From IMG/VR virus record IMGVR_UViG_3300030331_005458, positions 15,084 through 47,741 of that record: DNA of 32,658 nucleotides. One strand, given 5' to 3'. The DNA comes from a virus. The notes beneath the pieces were generated by a model. That model did not search any database. It was given only the letters and a program-made list of their open reading frames with translations, and was not told the origin of the DNA. Shown one piece after another: positions 8,032 through 14,114 of the stretch (position 1 is the stretch's first letter; each line of letters opens with the position of its first letter). The position numbers were made by a program, and so were the translations under genes.

Positions 8032-8089
8032 AAACCTCGCTTAATGCCTTTATACCTTTACTAGTATTTAAGGCATTCTGAGAGGCTTT
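8032..8089 (+). ncRNA. Structured intergenic RNA element, copy A
   Basis: Outer stem CCTC (8035-8038) pairs with GAGG (8082-8085). An internal loop of GCTT against CTGA follows, then an inner 8-pair stem AATGCCTT (8043-8050) with AAGGCATT (8070-8077) and a 19-base loop. A C at 8086 is bulged and flanking AAA/TTT can extend the outer stem. No U-run follows, so it is not a plain terminator. The same architecture recurs at 8619-8663 with a compensatory pair change. Confidence 0.6.
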
Positions 8090-8125
8090 TAAAGCTATCT
8101 CACGTTAAATTATTTTTTATTTATT

Positions 8126-8473
8126 ATGGAATCAATCAAAACTAAATACGATGCGGTTAGTGCTGTTTATTCAGAGACTACTGACCAAAATAAACCAATT
8201 GATATTTATATTAAGGAATCAAAGAGAGATTCAAACACACCTAAAGAATGGATTAAAAACAATACACATAAATATCTAATTGTTTTTCATTTTACAGGAT
8301 GCATAAACCCTAATTATGGGCATTCTTATTACATAGATACCATACTCGAAAGCGGTGGTGGATTATGTCTAAATACGCAACCTTATGAAAGTTTGGATAC
8401 TGAAAAAATGGATTGCGTTAGGGCATTCATAGAGGGTTTTTTAATTACAAATAAAATTAACTTAGATGTTTAA
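8126..8473 (+). CDS. Hypothetical early protein
   Basis: 115 residues, starting MESIKTKYDAVSAVYSETTD. The charged, probably alpha/beta sequence contains KYLIVFHFTGCINPNYGHSY and a C-terminal helix (DCVRAFIEGFLITNK). No membrane segment and no catalytic signature. It lies between the two RNA elements, which bracket it and the next short gene as a unit. Not recognised. Confidence 0.72.
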   Translation: MESIKTKYDAVSAVYSETTDQNKPIDIYIKESKRDSNTPKEWIKNNTHKYLIVFHFTGCINPNYGHSYYIDTILESGGGLCLNTQPYESLDTEKMDCVRAFIEGFLITNKINLDV

Positions 8474-8476
8474 AAA

Positions 8477-8620
8477 ATGGAATCATTTACACATTCACAA
8501 ATTCAGAATTTTAGTACTCAAAAACTAAAATCTATAATTAAAAATGGTCTAGCAGATATTGATACTGAAGACATGATTTTTAAAGAATTATTTGAAATAA
8601 GAAGAATAAAAGAATTTTAA
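8477..8620 (+). CDS. Short hypothetical protein (47 aa)
   Basis: An ATG three bases after the previous stop opens a 48-codon frame, beginning MESFTHSQIQNF and ending IRRIKEF. The composition is that of a small amphipathic helical protein. The next RNA element starts at its stop codon. No Shine-Dalgarno site is evident beyond a run of A residues. Coding is supported by tight packing only. Confidence 0.55.
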   Translation: MESFTHSQIQNFSTQKLKSIIKNGLADIDTEDMIFKELFEIRRIKEF

Positions 8621-8663
8621 ACCTTGCTTATAGCCCTATTTATTAGGGTTATATGAAAGGCTT
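8619..8663 (+). ncRNA. Structured intergenic RNA element, copy B
   Basis: Outer stem CCTT (8622-8625) pairs with AAGG (8657-8660). The internal loop is GCTT against ATGA, and the inner stem ATAGCCCTA (8630-8638) pairs with TAGGGTTAT (8644-8652, one G-U) closing a 5-base loop. A C at 8661 is bulged before TT. Compared with copy A, the outer stem keeps pairing after a C-G to U-A change, the GCTT/(C or A)TGA internal loop is kept, and the inner stem differs completely in sequence. Confidence 0.6.
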
Positions 8664-8708
8664 AAGTCTTACTTACCTTTCCTAGTACACTTACAAAGTC
8701 AAATCATT

Positions 8709-9143
8709 ATGACGCTAACTACAACCGATTATGGGGAATGCTTTTTAACTGCATCACCTCATGTTTATATTAAAACTGTCTTACAGAAATATTTTGATAA
8801 AGAACATTTATATAATGCTGATGGGTCTCTTAAAGATCATGTAAGCAATGTTGAATTAGAAACATACAATTATATAGATACTAAGACAGGTAAAAAAGCT
8901 ACTGGCTATAAATGCCACATACCCACCTTATTTATAGAACTACAGTATAAAATGGATGGATGTCCTTATATGCTTTCTTATTCTTATGTTTTATATGAAA
9001 ATGTAGAAACTTTAAAAGAATTAGAAAATATAAAAGATATTATCTGGAGACAAGTTCCAAGCGAGGAGATAGAGGGGGAAACTTTAGACCTTATAAATGC
9101 TTTCCACAATGGTACAGGCTGCGAGTGTTTAGATTATGACTGA
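8709..9143 (+). CDS. Hypothetical early protein
   Basis: 144 residues starting MTLTTTDYGECFLTASPHVY. The mixed alpha/beta sequence has paired aromatic strands (YKCHIPTLFIELQYKMDGC, YMLSYSYVLYENV) and an acidic C-terminus ending GCECLDYD. Four Cys residues are scattered without a zinc-finger spacing. It overlaps the next gene by 8 bases. Function not recognised. Confidence 0.72.
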   Translation: MTLTTTDYGECFLTASPHVYIKTVLQKYFDKEHLYNADGSLKDHVSNVELETYNYIDTKTGKKATGYKCHIPTLFIELQYKMDGCPYMLSYSYVLYENVETLKELENIKDIIWRQVPSEEIEGETLDLINAFHNGTGCECLDYD

Positions 9144-9339
9144 TTACAAAATTACTAAACCTCAGAGAATAAGGATTAATGCCTGCGGAGGTGCAGCAAA
9201 TACCACCGAAGTTCATGACCTCCTTATAAACTTTGCGAAGTCTAAAGGGTATCAAGTTACCTTTTTTAGGTATAAGCAAAGGGGGCAAACTCCACTATTT
9301 GACTTAAAGCTTGAATTGACAGAGGATAGACCGAGTTAG
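9136..9339 (+). CDS. Small basic hypothetical protein
   Basis: 67 residues with start ATGACTGA shared with the preceding stop. The sequence TKPQRIRINACGGAANTTEV, then a helix (HDLLINFAKSKGY) and two strands (QVTFFRYKQR, PLFDLKLEL), suggests a compact alpha/beta domain of about 60 residues. The basic face could bind nucleic acid, but no family is recognised. Confidence 0.68.
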   Translation: MTDYKITKPQRIRINACGGAANTTEVHDLLINFAKSKGYQVTFFRYKQRGQTPLFDLKLELTEDRPS

Positions 9340-9368
9340 AACCTCTACCCCAAAATAAATTTTTAAAA

Positions 9369-9441
9369 ATCAGAAATTTACAAATAATTCTGATGGAGCT
9401 CCCTGCAAAATTTTCCAGGAAAAGTCAAAAATTTTTTTAAA
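9369..9441 (+). terminator. Hairpin pair with U-rich tail, possible terminator
   Basis: ATCAGAA (9369-9375) pairs perfectly with TTCTGAT (9388-9394). A weaker CCTG/CAGG hairpin follows (9402-9419), then AAAAATTTTTTT. Together with the promoter just downstream this marks a transcription-unit boundary. The U-run is not directly at the stem base, so termination efficiency is doubtful. Confidence 0.4.
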
Positions 9442-9452
9442 TTTCAATTGCT

Positions 9453-9481
9453 AGACAATTACCTTACACTATGGTAATTTA
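9453..9481 (+). promoter_or_regulatory. Promoter overlapped by dyad operator, copy 1 (TAGACA / TTACC-N9-GGTAA)
   Basis: TAGACA (9453-9458), 17 bases, then TAATTA (9476-9481) form a -35/-10 pair. Between and over them lies the inverted repeat TTACC (9460-9464), nine bases, GGTAA (9474-9478), extended to AATTACC/GGTAATT. The same unit recurs at 14044-14072 with identical spacing, which argues for a shared regulator. Confidence 0.6.
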
Positions 9482-9539
9482 ATTAAAGGTTGCACCAACC
9501 AACACACACACACTCTAATCATTAGGAGACTACTAAAAA

Positions 9540-9836
9540 ATGGAAAAATCCAAATTTTATTTACCTGCGGAGGGTTTAGATGCCCCAGAATTTGAGGGGT
9601 ATTATGACCCCAATAGAGTAGATAACCAAGCCCGATGCCCTTACTTTACTGAGGGGGTATTCAAACAAATTCAAAAGTATTATTTAAACTTTGATGATGT
9701 TGATATTCAAAAAGATGTAGTACCCCATTTAAAAGATATGGAGACTTGTAAATCAAACCTTCATGTATCTTGTGATGGTCAACTTTATGAGATAGGTAAT
9801 GGCATATTGCAATGGGGGTGCATAGCTGATGACTAA
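9540..9836 (+). CDS. Hypothetical protein
   Basis: 98 residues starting MEKSKFYLPAEGLDAPEFEG. It is preceded by TAGGAG at a good distance, and is the first gene after the promoter/operator. Cys residues occur in ARCPYF, METCKSN, VSCDG and QWGCIADD, which could form a metal site but lack a standard spacing. The acidic, aromatic composition suggests a soluble cytoplasmic protein. It overlaps the next gene by 8 bases. Not recognised. Confidence 0.72.
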   Translation: MEKSKFYLPAEGLDAPEFEGYYDPNRVDNQARCPYFTEGVFKQIQKYYLNFDDVDIQKDVVPHLKDMETCKSNLHVSCDGQLYEIGNGILQWGCIADD

Positions 9837-9993
9837 AAAATATATACATAGATACAAACTTTCCTACACGCAAATCTATAACCTTGTAGGTTATCAAGTT
9901 ATGAATTCTTACCATAATGGCAAAATAACTTTTGATGAATTTGATCAACACCTAATCACAGCAATACAGGAGCATAACAAAAATGTTTTATGA
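9829..9993 (+). CDS. Short hypothetical protein (54 aa)
   Basis: An ATG inside the previous gene's end opens a 55-codon frame: MTKKYIHRYKLSYTQIYNLV, then NSYHNGKITFDEF and a closing helix. The middle stretch superficially resembles a degenerate EF-hand loop (Asn1, Asn5, Gly6, Ile8, Glu12) but lacks the key Asp at 1 and 3. It overlaps both neighbours by 8-11 bases, typical of the coupled genes here. Confidence 0.6.
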   Translation: MTKKYIHRYKLSYTQIYNLVGYQVMNSYHNGKITFDEFDQHLITAIQEHNKNVL

Positions 9994-10210
9994 CTACAAA
10001 ATGAGTCCAAATTTTACAAATCAATTTAAAACAACAAGCGAAGCTAGAAGAGACTTCTCTAAAAAATGGTATAACCTTCGCAGTAACACTAGCCTAAACC
10101 GCTTTAATCGTCATGAATGGAACAATACATTTGATGCTATAGATGACCTAGCTAAAGCGGATTTGGAGGAGCAACAACAAGTAAACCTAATCATTAAGGA
10201 GGACATCTAA
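9983..10210 (+). CDS. Hypothetical basic protein
   Basis: 75 residues preceded by CAGGAG. It starts MFYDYKMSPNFTNQFKTTSE and has a basic aromatic centre (RRDFSKKWYNLRSNTSLNRFNR) and an acidic helical end (FDAIDDLAKADLEEQQQ). Possibly nucleic-acid binding. The stop shares a TAATG with the next gene. Not recognised. Confidence 0.7.
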   Translation: MFYDYKMSPNFTNQFKTTSEARRDFSKKWYNLRSNTSLNRFNRHEWNNTFDAIDDLAKADLEEQQQVNLIIKEDI

Positions 10211-10335
10211 TGGAAGATTTAATTAATGAAGAAATTCTTGAGAGAATTTATGAAGAGATTCAAGAAGAGTGGCCAGAATTATGCCCTAAAGATTGGCAAC
10301 AACTAGCTGAACATAGATTCTCGGAGGGAGGTTAA
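10210..10335 (+). CDS. Short acidic protein (41 aa)
   Basis: The ATG lies in TAATG after a strong AAGGAGG. The 41-residue product is very acidic and helical (MEDLINEEILERIYEEIQEE, then WPELCPKDWQQLAEHRF). It lies directly before the methyltransferase, touching its start. Acidic micro-proteins of this kind are often DNA mimics or adaptors, but that is only a guess. Confidence 0.62.
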   Translation: MEDLINEEILERIYEEIQEEWPELCPKDWQQLAEHRFSEGG

Positions 10336-11448
10336 ATGACTGAACCATTAAAAATCTTAGATTTATTCTCAGGTATAGGTGGCTTTTCATATGCTGCTGA
10401 AAATTTCTTCCAAGGACAATTTAAAACTACACAATTTGTAGAAATTAATCCTTACTGCCAAAAAGTATTAACTAAAAATTTTAAAGGAGTACCAATCCAT
10501 GACAACATCAAAACATTCAAAGCAACAGAAGGACAATTCGATATCATTACAGGAGGATTTCCCTGTCAAGATATCTCAGTTGCAGGACAACAAAAAGGAA
10601 TCGGAGAAGGAACTAGGTCAGGATTATTTTACGAGTGCATTCGGTTACTTAAAGAAGTTCGACCTAAATTCGCAATCTTTGAAAACGTTAGAAATATTCT
10701 CTCCATTGAAGAAGGGAGGGTATTCCAAGAAGTCCTCTTTCAAATTGCCAAAGCAGGGTATGATGCAGAATGGTCAATTGTTTCAGCAAGAGATGTGGGT
10801 GGCTGCCACCTTCGAGAGCGTGTTTGGATCTTATGCTACCCTAGCGACTCCGAACTGCATGGATGCATTACCCCAGAGAGGTTACGGTTCGATGCTAAAG
10901 CAAACTCAAGTACACAGAAAGGGAAGAACAAAACTAAGCAATCTCAGGGAGCAAGTAGACCCCAAAGCGAGACAGTTATTCGAGGAACTACAACAACTCA
11001 GATTACCAACTCCGACGAATCAGGAAGCAGGGAAGGGGGATTTTCTAAAGACACTAGTAACCAAGGATGGAAAGCCTGCAAAACTAGGCCAGAGAGCATA
11101 CAATCCGAAGACAGGGAAACACGTTCAGATAACTCTAGACAGAGCGGTAAAAATGAATCTGCCAACACCAACAACCAGAGATTGGAAAGATTCGGGAGAC
11201 AACATGAACTACAAGAAAGCTGCGGAGAAGAAAAGGCTCGCTGGAGTACTCAACCACACACACTCAAACCTGACTGGAGAAGCTACAACGCTGAACCCAC
11301 AATTTGTAGAAATCATGATGGGGTTTCCGAAGGATTACACTCTGGTTTCATAAATAGAAAGGAGAGAATCCAAGCACTAGGTAATGCAGTTACACCTCAA
11401 CAGGCTGCCATCCCATTAGGGAGAATCATTGACCTTATCAAGTCATAA
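10336..11448 (+). CDS. dcm: DNA cytosine-5 methyltransferase
   Basis: Transfers a methyl group from S-adenosylmethionine to C5 of cytosine in DNA. It probably marks phage DNA against host restriction or modifies regulation. Motif I is DLFSGIGG (9-16), motif IV GFPCQ (74-78) with catalytic Cys77, motif VI FENV (115-118), and motif VIII-like SARDVGGCHLRERVWI (150-165). Motif X is ALGNAVTPQQA (347-357). All the core is present at a normal length of 370 residues. Residues about 170-320 are an odd, hydrophilic Ser/Thr/Asn/Gln/Arg stretch in the target-recognition region, and this DNA also carries a second long frame (10499-11353). A strong GGAGG precedes the start. Confidence 0.93.
   Translation: MTEPLKILDLFSGIGGFSYAAENFFQGQFKTTQFVEINPYCQKVLTKNFKGVPIHDNIKTFKATEGQFDIITGGFPCQDISVAGQQKGIGEGTRSGLFYECIRLLKEVRPKFAIFENVRNILSIEEGRVFQEVLFQIAKAGYDAEWSIVSARDVGGCHLRERVWILCYPSDSELHGCITPERLRFDAKANSSTQKGKNKTKQSQGASRPQSETVIRGTTTTQITNSDESGSREGGFSKDTSNQGWKACKTRPESIQSEDRETRSDNSRQSGKNESANTNNQRLERFGRQHELQESCGEEKARWSTQPHTLKPDWRSYNAEPTICRNHDGVSEGLHSGFINRKERIQALGNAVTPQQAAIPLGRIIDLIKS
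10499..11353 (+). CDS. Overprinted gene inside the methyltransferase (different frame), methyltransferase-associated family
   Basis: A 284-codon stop-free frame lies wholly within the methyltransferase gene, shifted by one base. Its ATG has an AAAGGAG site (10483-10489) nine bases upstream, an independent sign of translation. The product has ordered motifs I recall from proteins annotated beside phage C5-methyltransferases: GMMQNGQLFQQ (87-97), LATPNCMD (115-122), LPTPT (169-173), LPTPTTRDWK (221-230) and LNPQFVEIMMGFP (265-277). GMMQNG is the shifted reading of the codons for GYDAEW, and LNPQFVEIMMGFP that of the codons for AEPTICRNHDGVS, so one DNA stretch holds two motif sets. Whether it is made alone or by frameshift fusion is unknown. 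Confidence 0.6.
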   Translation: MTTSKHSKQQKDNSISLQEDFPVKISQLQDNKKESEKELGQDYFTSAFGYLKKFDLNSQSLKTLEIFSPLKKGGYSKKSSFKLPKQGMMQNGQLFQQEMWVAATFESVFGSYATLATPNCMDALPQRGYGSMLKQTQVHRKGRTKLSNLREQVDPKARQLFEELQQLRLPTPTNQEAGKGDFLKTLVTKDGKPAKLGQRAYNPKTGKHVQITLDRAVKMNLPTPTTRDWKDSGDNMNYKKAAEKKRLAGVLNHTHSNLTGEATTLNPQFVEIMMGFPKDYTLVS

Positions 11449-11484
11449 AACTGATCTTTGTACACTTTATTTAAACCAAAACTA

Positions 11485-11742
11485 ATGACTACTTTCGCAA
11501 CAATTTTAGATCAATTATGGGCATTACCTGTATCTAATCTACAGAAAATTAAAAATTCTCTTGATGATATTATCGAATCAAAAGTTAAAAGCTCTTTATA
11601 TATAGATCAAGAGGTCTATGTAGTTCAAAAAAACAAGAAGGAAAGCGGAGTAATTAAGAAAGTAAATAAAACTAGAGCAATAGTAATTATGGATAATAGA
11701 GATTGGAATGTACCTTTTTCAATGATCGAGGTAAAAAACTAA
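11485..11742 (+). CDS. Small protein with SH3/KOW-like barrel segment
   Basis: 85 residues from the ATG at 11485. A TTG at 11458 in frame would add nine residues but is less likely. An N-terminal helix (ILDQLWALPVSNLQKIKNSL) is followed by strands YIDQEVYVVQ, SGVIKKVNKTRAIVIMD and WNVPFSMIEV. That reads like the small barrel seen in many phage proteins (a GxVxKVNxTRAxV strand and a closing WNVPxxxIE). Likely a nucleic-acid or protein adaptor. Confidence 0.68.
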   Translation: MTTFATILDQLWALPVSNLQKIKNSLDDIIESKVKSSLYIDQEVYVVQKNKKESGVIKKVNKTRAIVIMDNRDWNVPFSMIEVKN

Positions 11743-11957
11743 TGCATGATTATTTAAAAGAAATTTATTTCGATTGGTGTCTCGCAAATGATATGCCAAA
11801 ACATCCTGAGACTGCCCCACATAAAGGTTATTTATCAGCAGATGATCTTTTATGCAGTAATTATCAATTAACTAAAAATCAAGTATCTTGGTTAAAAAAT
11901 TATATAAGACTATGGGACATTCTTGAAAATACATGGCTAGAGGAGGAGCAGAACTAA
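11742..11957 (+). CDS. Hypothetical protein
   Basis: 71 residues. I chose the ATG at 11742 in the TAATG overlap rather than an upstream in-frame start at 11703 inside the previous gene. Sequence MHDYLKEIYFDWCLANDMPK, then a helical body rich in Trp/Tyr (VSWLKNYIRLWDILENTWL). Soluble, all-alpha by eye. It ends in EEEQN encoded by the GAGGAGGAG that also serves as the next gene's ribosome site. Confidence 0.68.
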   Translation: MHDYLKEIYFDWCLANDMPKHPETAPHKGYLSADDLLCSNYQLTKNQVSWLKNYIRLWDILENTWLEEEQN

Positions 11958-12205
11958 TGCAAATCAAATCTAAAAATGATTCTATGGTCATTGATTATTA
12001 TCCAATCATGACTCCTACTAAAAAAATATTTGCTAATTATCGTTTAAGAGTTGTGTATTTTCTTGGTCAAACTTTGAACAAAGAAATTGTCTCTCACACA
12101 CAGATGTTAGCTGATAGAGAAGATTTAATTAAAGATGAATCTTTTAAAGTTTCTTCAGAAACTAATCGTCCACCACAACTAATGACATTCGAGGAGGTTA
12201 AATAA
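11957..12205 (+). CDS. Hypothetical protein
   Basis: 82 residues from the TAATG at 11957 behind GAGGAGGAG. It starts MQIKSKNDSMVIDYYPIMTP, then a strand pair (FANYRLRVVYFLGQTLNKEI) and a charged tail. Probably a small beta-rich domain. It shares one base with the next gene. No family recognised. Confidence 0.68.
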   Translation: MQIKSKNDSMVIDYYPIMTPTKKIFANYRLRVVYFLGQTLNKEIVSHTQMLADREDLIKDESFKVSSETNRPPQLMTFEEVK

Positions 12206-12354
12206 TGAATCTAACTAAAGAAGAACAAATATTTCTTAGGTTACTCATGCGTGATGCATGGTATTACTGTGATGTAAGAAATATGGATAGTACAGATAGA
12301 AATCACTTTAATTCAATTCAAAAAAAATTATCTCAGGAGCTAATCAATGCCTAA
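12205..12354 (+). CDS. Short hypothetical protein (49 aa)
   Basis: The ATG follows AGGAGG in the end of the previous gene. The 49-residue helical product begins MNLTKEEQIFLRLLMRDAWY, and ends QKKLSQELINA. It overlaps the next gene by 8 bases. Size and helix-loop-helix pattern resemble one of the neighbours (13495-13662: both have a TKxE...L...R..YY layout), so they may be distant paralogues. Confidence 0.6.
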   Translation: MNLTKEEQIFLRLLMRDAWYYCDVRNMDSTDRNHFNSIQKKLSQELINA

Positions 12355-12820
12355 AACAATTACAAAAAAACCAAAGACAATTACAGTCTCAAAGCTATCC
12401 CATAGACTGTCCAGAAAAGGATGGATCTCATATAACTGTGAGCTAAGAGTCGGAAGGACTTGTTATGCTGCTGTAGACCAAGAGGGATGCGGAGGTGATG
12501 AGCGAGTTGATTGGAATAATACTGATCATTACCTATTTATTCACCATTGGATTTTAAATACTCAAAAAGATTTTCTAAGAAAGAATGAGGTCGATTGGAT
12601 TAATTACGCAGTTGAAGTAGGTAATACATCACTTAAAAAATCTTATGAACAAAAAGCAGAATTAGTAAAAAAATATAATTTATGGGATAAGTTAGCTAAA
12701 AAACAACCTAAGAATTGGAAAGAAGCTAGAGAAATCCAAGAAAAGTTAGGTTTCTTTGATGACATGGTTGGCTCTTGGGCGACTATATATGTAGAAAACA
12801 AAGTAGGGGATAAGTACTAA
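12347..12820 (+). CDS. Hypothetical protein
   Basis: 157 residues, preceded by CAGGAG. Basic Thr/Lys-rich start (MPKTITKKPKTITVSKLSHR), then SRKGWISYNCELRVGRTCYA, an acidic WNNTDHYLFIHHWILN segment with several His, and a helical C-terminal half. The mixture suggests a folded two-domain protein. No catalytic motif is convincing. Followed at once by a TAATG-coupled gene. Confidence 0.72.
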   Translation: MPKTITKKPKTITVSKLSHRLSRKGWISYNCELRVGRTCYAAVDQEGCGGDERVDWNNTDHYLFIHHWILNTQKDFLRKNEVDWINYAVEVGNTSLKKSYEQKAELVKKYNLWDKLAKKQPKNWKEAREIQEKLGFFDDMVGSWATIYVENKVGDKY

Positions 12821-12948
12821 TGGGGGAATCTTTTATACATGAAGTATTCAAAACTCTTTATGGGGATGAATATGAATACGAGGGATTTTCTTATGATGAT
12901 GCCCTTAAAAAAATTAAAACTTTAGTAAAACAATCGGAGCAAAACTAA
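12820..12948 (+). CDS. Short acidic protein (42 aa)
   Basis: TAATG-coupled to the gene before and after. The product starts MGESFIHEVFKTLYGDEYEY and ends KIKTLVKQSEQN. Rich in Tyr and acidic residues, with a single helix at the C-terminus. The upstream AGTAGGGGAT is a modest ribosome site. Function unknown. Confidence 0.6.
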   Translation: MGESFIHEVFKTLYGDEYEYEGFSYDDALKKIKTLVKQSEQN

Positions 12949-13271
12949 TGATTGCACTCAACAAAAACGTAGAAGAAAAAGCAAGGCAAGAGGAAGAACT
13001 CAAAGGTCTTGATGATGTAAAGAAGGTCTATCGTGGTTACACTCAAAAAGAATTACACATAGCTTTTGATTTAGTAGCCAACAAAAGCCATTGGAAAGAA
13101 GGTAACAGAGTAAAACTATCTGAAAGGATACTAAACAAGTATAAGGATGCAATAGAAGCAGCAGTTATCTTTTACACAGGAGGTGGCTGTGAGTTCTACT
13201 ACACAGGCAATGTGAGGAAAACATATTGGTGTGAGTTTGAAGGGTACTTTGCTAATGGTATGGAGGGCTAA
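12948..13271 (+). CDS. Hypothetical protein
   Basis: 107 residues with GGAG before the start. An N-terminal Lys/Glu coiled helix (KNVEEKARQEEELKGL) is followed by KELHIAFDLVANKSHWKEG, a helix with ILNKYKDAIEAAVIFYTGGG, and an aromatic end CEFYYTGNVRKTYWCEFEGY. It looks like a complete small alpha/beta protein with two Cys near the end. Not recognised. Confidence 0.7.
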   Translation: MIALNKNVEEKARQEEELKGLDDVKKVYRGYTQKELHIAFDLVANKSHWKEGNRVKLSERILNKYKDAIEAAVIFYTGGGCEFYYTGNVRKTYWCEFEGYFANGMEG

Positions 13272-13273
13272 TC

Positions 13274-13498
13274 ATGACTACTTACAGAATTATTTGTCGA
13301 GAAGATGTTTACTTTGTAAAAGAAGTAGAAGCTAAGTCAGAAGATGAAGCGAGAAAAAAATTAGAAAAAAATGTTAATGGTTTTAAAACCTTTAGTGAAT
13401 GGACAGAAGCATGGGAAATAAATGATATTGAAGAAAGAGATGCCCATAGTAAGACATGGGCAAACGTATTCCCTACAAGAGGAGTAAGAAAAAAATGA
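13274..13498 (+). CDS. Small hypothetical protein
   Basis: 74 residues behind GGAGG. Sequence MTTYRIICREDVYFVKEVEA then SEDEARKKLEK gives a strand-strand-helix start typical of small phage proteins with an 'EA...SEDEAxxK' pattern. The C-terminus is acidic and Trp-containing. It overlaps the next gene by 4 bases (ATGA). Confidence 0.68.
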   Translation: MTTYRIICREDVYFVKEVEAKSEDEARKKLEKNVNGFKTFSEWTEAWEINDIEERDAHSKTWANVFPTRGVRKK

Positions 13499-13662
13499 AA
13501 CAAGACGAAAACTTTTACCCATTAAACAAAACAGAAATGCAATGGCTCGCTAATCACAGATTTGATCTTTACTACAGTCTTAACGTTGAAGAAATGTACC
13601 CCAAGGATCAGGAGATATTTAGATCAATTGAAAGAAAATTAGCAAATTCAGCTAAATCATGA
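13495..13662 (+). CDS. Small hypothetical protein (55 aa)
   Basis: I prefer the ATG at 13495 (ATGA overlap, AGAGGAG upstream) over the in-frame start at 13456 inside the previous gene. It begins MKQDENFYPLNKTEMQWLAN, then RFDLYYSLNVEEMYPKDQEI and a basic helical end. Soluble and helical. The stop overlaps the next short frame by 4 bases. Confidence 0.65.
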   Translation: MKQDENFYPLNKTEMQWLANHRFDLYYSLNVEEMYPKDQEIFRSIERKLANSAKS

Positions 13663-13760
13663 AAATTTGGAGCTCCACAAGAGCCTACAACACCTTTGAA
13701 AAAAGTCTCAGGTATGTTTGTACCTTCATCCTGGGGTACATTTTATACATTAACCCTTAG
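13659..13760 (+). CDS. Possible micro-protein with hydrophobic C-terminus (33 aa)
   Basis: ATGA overlap with the previous gene opens a 34-codon frame, MKIWSSTRAYNTFEKSLRYV followed by CTFILGYILYINP, a short hydrophobic stretch that could dip into a membrane. There is no clear ribosome site, so coupling would have to start it. It overlaps a TTG-initiated extension of the next gene that I consider unlikely. Confidence 0.4.
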   Translation: MKIWSSTRAYNTFEKSLRYVCTFILGYILYINP

Positions 13761-13782
13761 TCCACCACCACAGTATTTATCT

Positions 13783-14046
13783 ATGGAACAACCCAATGTC
13801 AAATTCTTAGGCACTTTATTAGGGGAAGCTTATGCTTGTTTTAATAGAGGTGATATGGAAAATGGAAAAGCTATTCTTTATTCTTTCTTTGATCGAATGC
13901 ACCCCGAACTAATCGAGGATGCCAGAAAAGATAAAAAATTAATTTACGATTTAATTAAAGAAAAGAATCAGAAAGATCCAATGCATTCATTTGTTGCATT
14001 AGCGATGTTGAATTATTTAAAAGATAAAGGGGGAATAGATATATAG
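13783..14046 (+). CDS. Hypothetical protein
   Basis: 87 residues from the ATG at 13783. An in-frame TTG at 13696 would add 29 poorly structured residues. The helical sequence MEQPNVKFLGTLLGEAYACF, then FDRMHPELIEDARKDKKLIY, and a C-terminal helix ALAMLNYLKDKGG reads like a helical-repeat (TPR-like) miniature. It is the last gene before the second promoter/operator unit, whose -35 overlaps its stop codon. Confidence 0.66.
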   Translation: MEQPNVKFLGTLLGEAYACFNRGDMENGKAILYSFFDRMHPELIEDARKDKKLIYDLIKEKNQKDPMHSFVALAMLNYLKDKGGIDI

Positions 14047-14072
14047 ACAGTTACCACATTTCAAGGTAATAT
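14044..14072 (+). promoter_or_regulatory. Promoter overlapped by dyad operator, copy 2 (TAGACA / TTACC-N9-GGTAA)
   Basis: TAGACA (14044-14049), 17 bases, TAATAT (14067-14072). The inverted repeat TTACC (14051-14055), nine bases, GGTAA (14065-14069) sits between them exactly as at 9453-9481. The hexamers, the purine before TTACC and both spacings are the same, while the nine loop bases differ. This drives the 14115 gene block. Confidence 0.6.
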
Positions 14073-14114
14073 ACAAATCATGCGACCTAGATGATTACGT
14101 CCAAAAACTGATCT

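Noticed and set aside
9913-9960. EF-hand-like loop in the 54-aa protein
   Set aside because: The calcium-binding Asp at loop positions 1 and 3 is missing, so the match is too weak to call.
13696-13782. TTG-initiated N-terminal extension of the gene at 13783
   Set aside because: Pro/Ser-rich, overlaps another small frame, and the ATG at 13783 gives a compact protein.
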